Shown here one piece after another: positions 1 to 9,515 of a stretch of 64,000 bases of DNA. Position 1 is the stretch's first letter. The number at the start of each line of letters is the position of its first letter. The stretch is taken from assembly GCF_010671605.1 (NCBI RefSeq), contig NZ_JAABOO010000001.1, forward strand, positions 620,001-684,000, written 5' to 3'. The notes under the pieces are model-generated. The model saw only the letters and a list, made by a program, of their open reading frames with translations. It had not been told where the DNA came from and ran no database searches. The translations under genes and the position numbers were made by a program. This DNA is from Leptobacterium flavescens. GTDB lineage: Bacteria > Bacteroidota > Bacteroidia > Flavobacteriales > Flavobacteriaceae.

Positions 1-8
1 AAAAATAA

Positions 9-16
9 TAACTTTG
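9..16 (+). promoter_or_regulatory. -7 promoter box of rsfS
   Basis: TAACTTTG matches the Bacteroidetes -7 consensus TAnnTTTG and lies 20 bases before the rsfS start codon. The -33 TTG would be outside the window, so it cannot be checked. Confidence 0.6.
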
Positions 17-35
17 CGTAAAATAAAAAAAATTA

Positions 36-407
36 ATGGCAATTAGCAAAAGTAGTTCAGATCAACTAATATCAGTCATTTTAAAGGGAATAGAAGAGGT
101 AAAGGGGAAGGATATCAGTATCTTGGATTTAAGAGAAATTGAAAATACGGTCTGTGACTATTTTGTAATCTGTAACGGTACTTCAAACACACAAGTAAAC
201 GCCATTGTTAATTCTATCCAGAAAACAGTTAGCAAACAAATAAGTGATAAGCCGTGGCATGTTGAAGGCTCCAATAACGGAGAGTGGGTACTATTAGATT
301 ATGTAAACGTTGTGGTACACGTATTTCAGAAACATATAAGAGAGTTTTATGATATAGAAGGCCTGTGGGGCGATGCTAAAGTAACTTCCATATCAACTAA
401 TTATTAA
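36..407 (+). CDS. rsfS: Ribosome silencing factor RsfS
   Basis: A 123-residue protein of the RsfS/YbeB/Iojap family. Family members bind ribosomal protein uL14 on the large subunit and block subunit joining, which lowers translation in starvation. The core block with CDYFVICNGTS lies at residues 40-50 and the PWHVEG...WVLLDY...VVHVF block at 73-97, with the usual FYDIEGLWGDA end at 104-114. Length is normal for the family. It lies 21 bases before ftsH on the same strand, a pairing common in Bacteroidetes, and a -7 box sits 20 bases upstream of the ATG. Assignment is secure; the operon link is inferred from spacing. Confidence 0.93.
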   Translation: MAISKSSSDQLISVILKGIEEVKGKDISILDLREIENTVCDYFVICNGTSNTQVNAIVNSIQKTVSKQISDKPWHVEGSNNGEWVLLDYVNVVVHVFQKHIREFYDIEGLWGDAKVTSISTNY

Positions 408-428
408 TATTATTTAAGACTTAAATTA

Positions 429-2372
429 ATGGCAAAAGAAAGCCCAAATACTAAAAAACCGAGGTTTAACTCCTATTGGATATATGCGGTGATCCTTATT
501 GTGATCATTGCAATGAATTATTTTTCCGGTAGCGGAGGTTGGCAAAAATTAAGTCCAACCACTCCTTCCGAGCTTCAGGAGTACCTTAAAAACGGTGATG
601 TAGAGAAAATTTTAATTATTACCAATACAAGACAGGCAAAAGTATTTTTAAAACCGGAAGCACTTGCTAAGGAAGCTCATAAAGGAGTTGAAAGCAAATC
701 CTTTATTCCTACCAGTGCGAAGACCCCTCATTACGAGTTAAAGTTCGGGGATCTTCAGAATTTTGAAAACGAGCTTAAGGAAACGGTTAAGGAAAACAAC
801 CTGGATACGGAGATCGAATTTACCTCAGAATCCAACTTACTGGGAGATCTCTTACTCACCTTATTACCTTTTATTCTGATTATTGGTATATGGATCTTTC
901 TGATGCGTCGTATGTCGGGCGGAGGCTCAGGCGGTGCCGGAGCACAGATCTTCAATATTGGAAAATCCAAAGCAAAACTTTTTGATGAAAAGATTAATAC
1001 CAGAGTAACATTTAAGGATGTTGCCGGTCTTGAAGGGGCTAAAGAAGAGGTTCAGGAGATTGTCGAATTCCTTAAGAGTCCTGAAAAATATACGTCCTTA
1101 GGAGGAAAAATACCTAAGGGAGCATTACTGGTAGGACCTCCGGGAACAGGAAAGACTTTATTGGCCAAGGCAGTAGCAGGCGAAGCAAAAGTACCTTTCT
1201 TCTCCCTGTCTGGATCTGATTTTGTTGAAATGTTTGTAGGTGTCGGAGCCTCCAGGGTAAGAGACCTTTTCAAACAGGCAAAAGACAAGTCGCCGGCCAT
1301 CATATTCATTGATGAGATCGATGCTATCGGTAGGGCCCGTGGTAAAAACAATTTTACCGGTTCTAATGACGAAAGAGAAAACACACTTAACCAGTTATTG
1401 ACCGAAATGGACGGTTTCGGAACCAATACCAATGTTATCGTACTTGCTGCAACCAACAGAGCTGATATCCTCGATAAAGCCCTGATGCGTGCGGGAAGGT
1501 TTGACAGGCAGATATATGTAGACCTGCCGGATCTGAGAGAACGTAAAGAGATCTTTGAGGTGCATTTAAGACCTATCAAGACATCAGAAACTCTCGATCT
1601 TGACTTCCTGGCAAAACAAACTCCCGGATTCTCCGGAGCTGATATAGCAAATGTTTGTAACGAAGCAGCGCTTATTGCGGCGAGAAACGGGAAAAAAGCA
1701 GTTGACAGACAGGATTTCCTCGATGCGGTAGACAGAATTGTAGGAGGTCTGGAGAAAAAGAATAAGATCATTACTCCCGAAGAGAAGAAAACCATTGCTT
1801 ATCACGAAGCAGGTCACGCAACCGTTAGCTGGATGCTGGAGCACGCAGCTCCCCTGGTTAAGGTAACTATTGTTCCAAGAGGACAATCCCTCGGAGCAGC
1901 CTGGTATTTGCCTGAAGAGCGTCTGATCGTCAGACCTGAGCAAATGCTGGACGAGATGTGCGCTACCCTTGGAGGGCGTGCCGCCGAAAAAGTTATTTTC
2001 GACAAGATCTCTACCGGAGCATTAAGTGACCTGGAAAAAGTTACCAAACAAGCCAAGGCAATGGTAACCATTTACGGACTTAATGATAAAATAGGGAATC
2101 TCACTTATTACGATTCCAGCGGACAGGGTGATTACGGCTTTACTAAACCTTATAGTGAAGAAACCGCTCTTGTCATAGATAAAGAAATATCTACCATTAT
2201 TGAAAAGCAGTATAAGAGAGCAATTTCATTACTGGAAGACAACAAAGATAAACTTACCGAATTAGCGGAGAGACTTCTGGATAAAGAGGTGATCTTTAAG
2301 GACGATCTTGAAAAGATCTTCGGAAAAAGACCCTTTGAAAAAGAGGAAGAGCAAGAGCTAACGGAAAATTGA
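429..2372 (+). CDS. ftsH: ATP-dependent zinc metalloprotease FtsH
   Basis: Membrane-anchored AAA+ protease that degrades misfolded membrane proteins and short-lived regulators. Two membrane segments are visible at about residues 17-32 and 138-159, with the periplasmic domain between. The AAA module has Walker A GPPGTGKT (236-243), Walker B IIFIDE (291-296) and the second region of homology with arginines near 357 and 360. The zinc protease motif HEAGH is at 459-463. At 647 residues it is full length, and the acidic, lysine-rich C-terminal tail is typical. Probably co-transcribed with rsfS. A long inverted repeat follows the stop codon and likely ends the transcript. Confidence 0.97.
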   Translation: MAKESPNTKKPRFNSYWIYAVILIVIIAMNYFSGSGGWQKLSPTTPSELQEYLKNGDVEKILIITNTRQAKVFLKPEALAKEAHKGVESKSFIPTSAKTPHYELKFGDLQNFENELKETVKENNLDTEIEFTSESNLLGDLLLTLLPFILIIGIWIFLMRRMSGGGSGGAGAQIFNIGKSKAKLFDEKINTRVTFKDVAGLEGAKEEVQEIVEFLKSPEKYTSLGGKIPKGALLVGPPGTGKTLLAKAVAGEAKVPFFSLSGSDFVEMFVGVGASRVRDLFKQAKDKSPAIIFIDEIDAIGRARGKNNFTGSNDERENTLNQLLTEMDGFGTNTNVIVLAATNRADILDKALMRAGRFDRQIYVDLPDLRERKEIFEVHLRPIKTSETLDLDFLAKQTPGFSGADIANVCNEAALIAARNGKKAVDRQDFLDAVDRIVGGLEKKNKIITPEEKKTIAYHEAGHATVSWMLEHAAPLVKVTIVPRGQSLGAAWYLPEERLIVRPEQMLDEMCATLGGRAAEKVIFDKISTGALSDLEKVTKQAKAMVTIYGLNDKIGNLTYYDSSGQGDYGFTKPYSEETALVIDKEISTIIEKQYKRAISLLEDNKDKLTELAERLLDKEVIFKDDLEKIFGKRPFEKEEEQELTEN

Positions 2373-2385
2373 TTTTTCGTTAATA

Positions 2386-2437
2386 AATACCCAATATTTT
2401 ATTTTTTGCCTATCAAAAATTTAAAATGTTGGGTATT
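2386..2437 (+). terminator. Long hairpin after ftsH
   Basis: AATACCCAA (2386-2394) pairs with TTGGGTATT (2429-2437), and ATTTT (2396-2400) with AAAAT (2423-2427), with one T.G pair between. This gives about 15 pairs around a 22-base loop, followed by an A/T-rich tract. It probably ends or protects the rsfS-ftsH mRNA. Confidence 0.6.
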
Positions 2438-2482
2438 ATTTTATAAATTTACCAGAATATGTATCATAGTCCCAAATTCTAG

Positions 2483-3091
2483 ATGAGTTTGTTCAAAAAG
2501 ATTTTCGGCCTAAAAAGCAAGAGGGATTCAACTGATGGCAAACCGGTTGAAAGGGGCAAATACATGCCGGAAATTAAACTCCCGGTGGACGAGAAATTCA
2601 CCATAAATTTCAAGAAAAACGGCGGAAAATTCATTTACTGTGATTCCATAGACGAGATCCTGGAAAGCTTCGATCTTATCCTCTCCGAAAATTCCTGGAA
2701 AAACACAAAATTATATTGCACGGATAAAGAGCTTCAACAGAAGTTCAAGGACTTTAAAATAAAGTTCTCAAAGAGCAGCAAGGACGCATCTGCCTTCCTG
2801 ACAAGTTGTGAAAACCTGGTTGCCGATGTGGGAGGTGTGCTCATCAGCTCTAATCAGATAGGGGAATTTAAACTACACGATCTTCCCGATAACTTTATTG
2901 TCTTTGCCGCCACCAGCCAGTTGGTGGATACTATCGGTGAAGGCCTCCGGAAAATCAAGAACAGGAATAAGAGTAAGATCCCCACAAATATCACTACTAT
3001 AAAGCATTTCAACATCAAGGAAGAAAAAGATTTTCTTTCATACGGAAGTAGTTCAAAAAACCTATATTTGCTGCTATTGGAAGATTTATAG
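2483..3091 (+). CDS. LUD-domain protein (LutC/YkgG-like)
   Basis: A 202-residue protein resembling the LUD (lactate utilization) family, to which LutC belongs. The recognisable part is the C-terminal half, with ENLVADVGGVLISSNQIGE (about 109-127) and a following block (FIVFAATSQLVDTIGEGL) that matches the family's sugar-isomerase-like fold. There is no signal peptide and no iron-sulfur cysteine cluster, and lutA/lutB partners are not next to it. The family is often annotated as lactate utilization, but in this context (first gene of a run with cdsA and psd, one base from cdsA) a direct role in lactate oxidation is unproven. Family assignment is fairly sure; function is not. Confidence 0.75.
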   Translation: MSLFKKIFGLKSKRDSTDGKPVERGKYMPEIKLPVDEKFTINFKKNGGKFIYCDSIDEILESFDLILSENSWKNTKLYCTDKELQQKFKDFKIKFSKSSKDASAFLTSCENLVADVGGVLISSNQIGEFKLHDLPDNFIVFAATSQLVDTIGEGLRKIKNRNKSKIPTNITTIKHFNIKEEKDFLSYGSSSKNLYLLLLEDL

Positions 3092-3092
3092 A

Positions 3093-3896
3093 ATGAGAGA
3101 ACTCCTCAAACGTTCCATTACTGGAATTTTATATGTTTTTTTATTACTTGCTGCCGTTTTCCTAAGCAATGATGCTTTCGATTTCCTATTCCTTATTTTC
3201 GGACTGGTATGCCTGTATGAGTTTAAAAAGATCATAAAATTAAGTGGCTACTATATTTTTATTGCCTTCCTGATCATCTGGTGGCTGTTCATATATCTCA
3301 TTAATGAAAGTGCGATCATCCGGGTATTCCTGGTAGCTTGCTGTACGGTGAATATCTTTCTGATCCTTCGCTTATTCTCCAATAACGATACGAAGTACAA
3401 CAACACTCAAAAATTCATTATCAGTTTATTTTATATCGGAGGGGGGTGTATTTTCCTGACAATGATCCCTTATTTGGGAAATCATTTTGCCAAATTTTTA
3501 ATTATGGGTATTTTTATAATGATTTGGGTAAATGATTCTTTTGCCTATCTGGTCGGGAAATCGATAGGAAAGACCAAATTATATGAAAGTGTATCCCCAA
3601 AGAAGACGGTTGAAGGCTTTGTGGGGGGATTTGTTTTTGCACTGCTGGCCGCTTTTCTTTTGTGGAAATACGATAAAGATCTTGAACTTAGTGAGTGGCT
3701 TATACTGGCAGTTATTGTTGTAGTAACAGGTAGCCTGGGCGATCTGATAGAATCTAAATTTAAACGAAGTGCCGGGATCAAAGACAGTGGCGCTATCTTA
3801 CCAGGGCACGGAGGATTACTGGATCGGCTGGATAGTTTGATCTTTGCAGCTCCATTTGCATATTTAACGCTTCAAATTTTTAATTATGTTTCATAA
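3093..3896 (+). CDS. cdsA: Phosphatidate cytidylyltransferase
   Basis: Makes CDP-diacylglycerol from phosphatidic acid and CTP, the branch point of phospholipid synthesis in the inner membrane. The 267-residue protein is almost all membrane helices. It carries the family signature at 221-248: S-K-F-K-R, then K-D-S-G, LPGHGG and LDRLD. The earlier SPKKTVEGFVGGF block (168-180) is also typical. The ATG follows the LUD stop by one base and the end overlaps psd by 11 bases, so the two lipid genes are probably translationally coupled. CDP-diacylglycerol leads to phosphatidylserine, which the next gene product decarboxylates. Confidence 0.95.
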   Translation: MRELLKRSITGILYVFLLLAAVFLSNDAFDFLFLIFGLVCLYEFKKIIKLSGYYIFIAFLIIWWLFIYLINESAIIRVFLVACCTVNIFLILRLFSNNDTKYNNTQKFIISLFYIGGGCIFLTMIPYLGNHFAKFLIMGIFIMIWVNDSFAYLVGKSIGKTKLYESVSPKKTVEGFVGGFVFALLAAFLLWKYDKDLELSEWLILAVIVVVTGSLGDLIESKFKRSAGIKDSGAILPGHGGLLDRLDSLIFAAPFAYLTLQIFNYVS

Positions 3897-4533
3897 AGAG
3901 GGATATATCATTATCTTATTCACCTTACTTTTTGTAATTAGTGGCGCTCTTCTTTCCGAATATTTTATCTCCCTTAACTGGGTAAAGATTACGGTTCAAA
4001 TAGCCCTTATCATTTTTCTTGTATTAATTCTGCAGTTCTTCAGGAACCCTAAACGCCCTGTAAGTATAGATGAAACCAGGATCGTTGCTCCTGTAGACGG
4101 AAAAGTGGTTGTAATAGAAGAGGTTTTCGAAAAAGAATATTTTAAAGATAAGCGTATTCAGGTGTCCATTTTTATGTCTCCTGTAAACGTTCATGTTACC
4201 CGATATCCTTTAAGCGGAGTTGTAAAGTTCAGTAAATACCATCCGGGCAAATACCTTGTGGCCTGGCATCCTAAAGCTTCCGAAGAGAACGAAAGGACAA
4301 CCATAGTGGTAGAGCATCGCAGGTTTGGAGACATCCTTTACCGGCAGATTGCAGGAGCAATGGCCAAGCGAATTGTCAACTACGCCAGGGAGGAGATGCA
4401 GGTGGTACAGGGAACCGATGCAGGTTTTATAAAATTTGGTTCCAGAGTTGATCTTTTTTTACCTTTGAATACTGATATTCATGTTAAGCTACATCAAAAA
4501 GTAAAAGGAGGAATTGATATTATTGCAGGCTGA
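3886..4533 (+). CDS. psd: Phosphatidylserine decarboxylase family protein
   Basis: Pyruvoyl-dependent enzyme that turns phosphatidylserine into phosphatidylethanolamine. At 215 residues it is the short form of the family. Two membrane segments lie at about 8-28 and 32-51. The core shows IVAPVDGKVV (66-75), FMSPVNVHVTRYP (96-108) and the C-terminal KFGSRVDLFLP; cleavage at Gly185-Ser186 would form the pyruvoyl group. The ATG is inside the last codons of cdsA, and the stop overlaps the next start by one base (TGATG type), so cdsA, psd and the acyl-CoA-binding protein look like one lipid operon. Confidence 0.92.
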   Translation: MFHKEGYIIILFTLLFVISGALLSEYFISLNWVKITVQIALIIFLVLILQFFRNPKRPVSIDETRIVAPVDGKVVVIEEVFEKEYFKDKRIQVSIFMSPVNVHVTRYPLSGVVKFSKYHPGKYLVAWHPKASEENERTTIVVEHRRFGDILYRQIAGAMAKRIVNYAREEMQVVQGTDAGFIKFGSRVDLFLPLNTDIHVKLHQKVKGGIDIIAG

Positions 4534-4808
4534 TGAAAGAAAAGGATACTTTAGATGAAAAATTCAGGGAAGCTGTAGAAAAGGTAAACAACTACACAGA
4601 TCCGCTTCCGGCAGATCTTTTGCTTCGTTTATACGCTTACTACAAGATTGCCAACAAAAACTATAGCAATCCGGCAAGTAAAAAACCGCTTATTAATGCT
4701 TTTAAGACGAATGCCCTGTTTCAGGCCAAGAATGTAGGCGAAACAGAAGCTAAAGAAAAGTATATAGAATTGGTAAATACCTATATCGATTCGCAGAAAA
4801 AAAGCTAA
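4533..4808 (+). CDS. Acyl-CoA-binding protein
   Basis: A 91-residue protein of the ACBP family, which binds long-chain acyl-CoA esters in the cytoplasm and keeps a soluble pool for lipid synthesis. The whole length matches the four-helix ACBP fold: FREAVEKVNNYTDPLPADLLLRLYAYYKIA at the N-terminus, then the conserved KYIELVNTYI near the end. The start codon shares its A with the psd stop codon. Its position after cdsA and psd fits a role in supplying acyl chains to phospholipid synthesis. One deviation is a longer, less conserved middle loop (NYSNPASKKPLINAFKTNA) where the usual W-DAW region is weak. Confidence 0.85.
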   Translation: MKEKDTLDEKFREAVEKVNNYTDPLPADLLLRLYAYYKIANKNYSNPASKKPLINAFKTNALFQAKNVGETEAKEKYIELVNTYIDSQKKS

Positions 4809-4830
4809 CCGGTCTTTTATTCAAGACCGG
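4809..4830 (-). terminator. Hairpin overlapping the valS stop codon
   Basis: CCGGTCTT (4809-4816) pairs with AAGACCGG (4823-4830). On the minus strand a T-run (seven T) follows four bases later, so this is best read as the valS terminator. It includes the last valS codons and the gap to the convergent acyl-CoA-binding gene, and may work in both directions. Confidence 0.6.
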
Positions 4831-7450
4831 CCAGACTCTCTTTAATTGTTTCTATTTTGGCAAGCGCATCTGCTTCTTTTTTGCGCTCTATAGCTACCAC
4901 TTTCTCAGGTGCATTATTTACAAAACGCTCATTAGACAGCTTACCTCTCACCGATTTAAGGAATCCTTCGGTATAGGATAACTCATCCTTAAGTTTTTTG
5001 ATCTCTTCTTCTACGTTGATGGCACCTCCTATCGGAATAAAATACTCATTAGATTTTACCCTGAAAGACATAGCTCCGTTTACCTTCTCATCAACATAAG
5101 TAATGCTATCCAGGTTTCCGAGTTTTGAAATAACACTATCGAAGGTTGCATCAATCTTGTCATTATTGATAACAAAAAGAGATAATACCTCCTTTTTAGC
5201 AATATTCTTTTTCTTTCTGATAGTCCTTATTCCGGCAACCACTTCCGTAACTCTATTAAACCCATTTATCAGTTCCGAATCATACTCTTTTAATTCCGGC
5301 CAGGTAGAAACTATCAAAGCTTCTTCCGGTGTTCTTTCCTCAATTCGTTGCCATATCTCCTCGGTAAGGAAAGGCATAAAAGGGTGCAATATTTTGAGGT
5401 TAGCTTCGAAAAACTCTATAACAGAAGCATAGGTTTTCGCATCTATTGACTCATTATATCCAGGTTTTGCCGTTTCCAGTAACCAGGAGCAGAAATCATC
5501 CCAAACCATTTTATAGATCGCCATCAAAGCATCGGAGATCCTGTATTTATCAAAATCCACCTCGATCTGAGCTAAAGTCTGCTGGAATTTAGCTTCGTAC
5601 CATTTAACACCTATTTTGGCCGATTCTGGTTGTACCTTATTCTCATCTATTTCCCATCCTTTTACCAGTCTGAAAGCATTCCATATTTTATTGGCAAACC
5701 CTGCTCCTTGCTGGCACAGGGCTTCATCAAACATCAGGTCATTACCCGCAGCAGCACTTAATAGCAAACCAACACGTACAGCCCCCGCTCCATAGTCTTC
5801 TATAAGTTTTAAAGCATCCGGGGAGTTCCCTAATTGTTTTGACATCTTTCTACGTTGCTTATCCCTTACCAGACCGGTTAGGTAAACATTGCTGAAAGGT
5901 TTGTCCTTTCTGTATTCATAACCGGAGATGATCATACGGGCCACCCAGAAAAACAGGATGTCCGGACCGGTTACAAGGTCGTTTGTCGGGTAGTAATAGT
6001 TTATTTCTTCATTTTCCGGCTCCAGGATCCCTCCAAAAACACTTATCGGCCATAGCCATGAAGAGAACCAGGTATCCAGAGTATCCCCGTCCTGATTCAG
6101 ATCTGTCAGGGAAAGTTCTTTATTTCCTGTTTTTTCGATAGCCAGCTTTAAAGCCTCTTCAGCAGATTCTGCCACTACAAAATCTTCTTTCCCTTCTCCG
6201 TAGTAGTAAGCCGGGATTCGCTGACCCCACCACAATTGTCTCGAGATATTCCAGTCGCGAATGTTTTCCATCCAGTGTCTGTAGGTATTCTCAAACTTTT
6301 TAGGGAATAATTTAATTTCTTCATCTTCCAGAACTGCCTTAAGTGCCGGCTTTACAAGATCTTCCATCTTCAGGAACCACTGATCCGAAAGTCTGGGCTC
6401 TATGACAGCCTTGGTCCTTTCTGAGGTTCCCACATTGTTGATATGGGTTTCGGTCTTAACCAGATATCCTTTTTCCTCTAATTCCTTAGCGATCTCCTTC
6501 CTTGCTACAAAACGGTCTTTCCCTTTGTAGTGAAGTCCGTAACTGTTTAAAGAAGCATCTTCGTTAAAAATATCTACAACCTCAAGTTTATGCTTCTCTC
6601 CCAGGGTCTTATCGTTAACATCATGGGCCGGTGTTACCTTCAGGCAACCCGTACCGAACTCCATATCCACATATTCATCTTCAATGATCGGGATAGACCT
6701 GTTACAAATAGGTACAATGGCCTTTTTTCCTCTTAAATGCCTGTATCTTTCATCATTCGGGTTGATACAAACAGCAGTATCTCCCAAAATGGTTTCCGGT
6801 CTTGTGGTCGCGATCGTTACTTTTTCATCGCTTCCCTCTATTTTATAGGACAAATAGTATAAAAGTCCTTGTTTTTCCTCATAATTAACCTCTTCATCGG
6901 AAAGGGTTGTTTTCGCTTCCGGATCCCAGTTTACCATTCTGTACCCCCTGTAAATAAGGCCTTTTTTGTATAGATCCACAAAAACCCTGATCACAGAAGC
7001 TGACATATCGTCATCCATCGTAAACTTTGTACGGTCCCAATCGCAGGAACAACCTAGCTTTTTTAGCTGTTCCAGGATAATTCCACCATGCTTATCGGTC
7101 CATTCCCAGGCGTGCTCCAGGAACTCTTCCCTGCTAAGATCTGACTTTTCTATGCCTTCCGACTTCAGTTTTGCCACAACTTTGGCCTCTGTGGCAATAG
7201 CTGCGTGATCGGTTCCGGGTACCCAGCAGGCGTTATATCCTCTTAAACGAGCCCTTCTGATCAATACATCCTGAATGGTATTATTAAGCATATGCCCCAT
7301 ATGTAAAACCCCTGTAACATTAGGAGGGGGAATAACAATGGTATAAGCCTCTCTTTCATCGGGTTGTGAATGAAAAAACTTATTATTCATCCAGTATGAA
7401 TACCACTTATCTTCTACCTCTAGCGCATTATATTTTGATGGAATTTCCAT
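4817..7450 (-). CDS. valS: Valyl-tRNA synthetase
   Basis: Class I aminoacyl-tRNA synthetase that charges tRNA-Val and edits mis-activated threonine. The 877-residue protein has the HIGH-type signature HMGH at 50-53 within [15 protein letters not shown], and KMSKQ at 535-539. The editing domain is recognisable by [14 protein letters not shown] and the GTG...TPAHD block. The end forms the coiled-coil arm typical of ValRS ([11 protein letters not shown]...). Length is normal. It is transcribed alone, with a -7 box 30 bases upstream and a hairpin at its stop codon. Confidence 0.97.
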   Translation of the reverse strand: MEIPSKYNALEVEDKWYSYWMNNKFFHSQPDEREAYTIVIPPPNVTGVLHMGHMLNNTIQDVLIRRARLRGYNACWVPGTDHAAIATEAKVVAKLKSEGIEKSDLSREEFLEHAWEWTDKHGGIILEQLKKLGCSCDWDRTKFTMDDDMSASVIRVFVDLYKKGLIYRGYRMVNWDPEAKTTLSDEEVNYEEKQGLLYYLSYKIEGSDEKVTIATTRPETILGDTAVCINPNDERYRHLRGKKAIVPICNRSIPIIEDEYVDMEFGTGCLKVTPAHDVNDKTLGEKHKLEVVDIFNEDASLNSYGLHYKGKDRFVARKEIAKELEEKGYLVKTETHINNVGTSERTKAVIEPRLSDQWFLKMEDLVKPALKAVLEDEEIKLFPKKFENTYRHWMENIRDWNISRQLWWGQRIPAYYYGEGKEDFVVAESAEEALKLAIEKTGNKELSLTDLNQDGDTLDTWFSSWLWPISVFGGILEPENEEINYYYPTNDLVTGPDILFFWVARMIISGYEYRKDKPFSNVYLTGLVRDKQRRKMSKQLGNSPDALKLIEDYGAGAVRVGLLLSAAAGNDLMFDEALCQQGAGFANKIWNAFRLVKGWEIDENKVQPESAKIGVKWYEAKFQQTLAQIEVDFDKYRISDALMAIYKMVWDDFCSWLLETAKPGYNESIDAKTYASVIEFFEANLKILHPFMPFLTEEIWQRIEERTPEEALIVSTWPELKEYDSELINGFNRVTEVVAGIRTIRKKKNIAKKEVLSLFVINNDKIDATFDSVISKLGNLDSITYVDEKVNGAMSFRVKSNEYFIPIGGAINVEEEIKKLKDELSYTEGFLKSVRGKLSNERFVNNAPEKVVAIERKKEADALAKIETIKESLAGLE

Positions 7451-7479
7451 AGTTTGGTCTAGTTTTTGACAATAATCTG

Positions 7480-7487
7480 CAAAAGTA
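7480..7487 (-). promoter_or_regulatory. -7 promoter box of valS
   Basis: On the minus strand the sequence reads TACTTTTG, matching TAnnTTTG, 30 bases before the valS start. A clear -33 TTG at the right distance was not seen. Confidence 0.5.
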
Positions 7488-7580
7488 GCTATATCCTGTT
7501 AGATTATAAAAGGATTATAGTTTATTTTGATTGTTGATTAAAAAGTAGTTATTTTTACAATTCATTAAAAATTAAAAACC

Positions 7581-7967
7581 ATGAAAAAATTTATTGCTTT
7601 AACACTTTTTGTTTTTATGGGTATGGCCCTGAACGCCCAGACAAAAGTTGCTAAAATCGAATTTAAAGAAGATACCATCGACTATGGTGAGATCGCCAAA
7701 GGTAGTGACGGGGTAAGGGTTTTTGAGTTTAAGAATACTGGTAACGCTCCATTGATTATTTCGAATGTAGCATCCAGCTGTGGTTGTACTATCCCGAAGA
7801 AACCTGAAGGACCTATTCAGCCAGGTGAAACCGGTATTATTGAAGTAAAGTACGACACCAACAGAGTTGGTCCTATTAGAAAGACCATTACGGTTACTTC
7901 TAATGCTGCAACGCCAAACATAGCGTTAAAAATTAAAGGAAAAGTTATGCCGGATAGCGGATATTAA
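7581..7967 (+). CDS. Secreted DUF1573 protein
   Basis: A 128-residue exported protein. Residues 1-20 form a signal peptide ending in ALNAQ. The rest is one DUF1573 domain, an immunoglobulin-like fold (ASH/MSP type): the pattern EFKNTGNAPLIIS followed by SCGCT and then a GETGIIEVKYDT...GPIRKTITVTSN block is diagnostic. The role of DUF1573 proteins is not known; many sit in the Bacteroidetes envelope. The gene is monocistronic, divergent from valS, and followed by a strong hairpin terminator. Confidence 0.88.
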   Translation: MKKFIALTLFVFMGMALNAQTKVAKIEFKEDTIDYGEIAKGSDGVRVFEFKNTGNAPLIISNVASSCGCTIPKKPEGPIQPGETGIIEVKYDTNRVGPIRKTITVTSNAATPNIALKIKGKVMPDSGY

Positions 7968-7992
7968 GATATTCCGGTATTAAAATTATAAG

Positions 7993-8020
7993 AGCTCCGA
8001 CAGCAATGTCGGGGCTTTTT
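7993..8020 (+). terminator. Terminator after the DUF1573 gene
   Basis: AGCTCCGACA (7993-8002) pairs with TGTCGGGGCT (8007-8016) around the loop GCAA, with one T.G pair, followed by six T. Confidence 0.85.
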
Positions 8021-8023
8021 TAT

Positions 8024-9361
8024 TTAAAGGACTCTTTTGAGCTCGAAGAAGAAACGCAGCTCCACCCCCTTGCGATCAATGGTAAGCCTGATCTTTTTAC
8101 CTACTCTTTCATTGAGAAGTTCATTTACTTCTTGAAGTGAATAACGATGCGTCTGTTTTCCGTTAATAGAGAGGAGTACATCCCCTATTTTCAACCCTGC
8201 CAGTGCCGCCGGGCTGTTTTCCCTTAATTCGGCTATTTCAAAAGAAGGGTGCAGGGAAAACTTAAACTGCTCTGTCAGTACTACTTTAACCGTACCGGTA
8301 GCATCAGATTCATTTCGGGCCACCACCCCATTAATATTGGAAGCCAGCTCTCTAACCAGGCGAATACCGTTATGCTGTACCTCTATCCCACTCATATTAT
8401 ATTTGAACGGGTCTTTAAAGTTAGAATTCTTCCGGAGGGTAACCTTATTAGACGAATAATCCAGGACCATGTGAAAACGCTTTAGTATTTCCGCACCTAC
8501 ACTTCCATTCCTGTTGTTCATATTCCTGACAAACTGTATAGAGAGAGAATCGGGAAAAGACACTTTTGCATCCTTAAGGCCAAAACTGCCCACCCGGAAA
8601 TTATCGACCCTGGAACGTTCCCCGAAAATACTTCCGCTCAGGCCTCTTCCGAGAAAATCCTCAAACTTCCTGGTCGGGATCTTTATACCTTTCTCCTCAT
8701 CTTTAAATAACCACAGCGCATCACTACTCCCGGTGTCGATCAATAATTTAACATCGATCTCCTCGGAGTTCTCTATGGTTACCTTGGATTTGAGATAGGG
8801 TTTATTCCTGAACAATTCCAGGTCAAATTCCTCGCATTTCTTACATTCCTTATATTCGTACTCTCCCTTGCGGTAAAATTTAATTTTTTTGGAAACATAA
8901 TTTATATCGAGGACAAAATCCTTGATCAGGTCATAGCCTATGATCCCATGAACGGGGATCCCCAGCTTTGGTGAGAAGTTAATTTCCTTATCCAGAACGA
9001 TATACAATTCCTGGTTAGGATTGTATATCCCGTCCATACGGAATTTATTCCCTTTGGAGCGGTAGGCTTTTATCGCCTCCCCTTCTCCCAGGCCTTTTAG
9101 ATAGATTTCCTCTACCTGCTTTACCTGCAGTGTATCACTGTCAAATAGGTTAAAAAGAATAGGTTTATTTACACCTGTATCCAGGATAAAAGACAATTCA
9201 ACTCCGTTAACCTCAATCGGAATAACCATGAGGTTATTAGCCAACTTAAACTTAATTACTTCTTTCTTTTGGTTGTCCGCCATTCTGAAACTGCCTTGTC
9301 CCCAGGCACTTGCCGTCACCAAAAAAAGTAGTATAAAACATATATTAAAAACCTTCTGCAC
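8024..9361 (-). CDS. Retropepsin-like aspartyl protease with C-terminal PDZ
   Basis: A 445-residue exported protein (signal peptide 1-22). It has two retropepsin-type lobes in one chain: the first aspartate is in FILDTG at residue 61, the second in LLIDTGSSD at 209. A PDZ domain follows at about 375-440 (ENSPAALAGLKIGDVLLSINGK). This layout is common in Flavobacteriaceae, where the substrate is unknown. Two lobes with one DTG each would allow a pepsin-like active site within one molecule. Residues 173-176 hold a CKKC pair between the lobes, which could bind metal or form a disulfide. The gene lies alone between convergent and divergent neighbours. Confidence 0.85.
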   Translation of the reverse strand: MQKVFNICFILLFLVTASAWGQGSFRMADNQKKEVIKFKLANNLMVIPIEVNGVELSFILDTGVNKPILFNLFDSDTLQVKQVEEIYLKGLGEGEAIKAYRSKGNKFRMDGIYNPNQELYIVLDKEINFSPKLGIPVHGIIGYDLIKDFVLDINYVSKKIKFYRKGEYEYKECKKCEEFDLELFRNKPYLKSKVTIENSEEIDVKLLIDTGSSDALWLFKDEEKGIKIPTRKFEDFLGRGLSGSIFGERSRVDNFRVGSFGLKDAKVSFPDSLSIQFVRNMNNRNGSVGAEILKRFHMVLDYSSNKVTLRKNSNFKDPFKYNMSGIEVQHNGIRLVRELASNINGVVARNESDATGTVKVVLTEQFKFSLHPSFEIAELRENSPAALAGLKIGDVLLSINGKQTHRYSLQEVNELLNERVGKKIRLTIDRKGVELRFFFELKRVL

Positions 9362-9515
9362 CTCGATATTAATTTAGTTTGGACCAATTACTAATATACT
9401 AATTGAATAGATTTTTATTTATTTTTTTAACACAATTTAACTCCAATTAATCCCCGGAATTCGGAAGATTTTCTGAAATTTATTTTGCAAATTTGCAGTG
9501 CTTAAAAACTAAATT

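Noticed and set aside
1052-1795. 247-codon open frame antisense to ftsH
   Set aside because: It mirrors the conserved AAA domain, has low-complexity S/R/L-rich content and no family features; it is a by-product of ftsH codon use.
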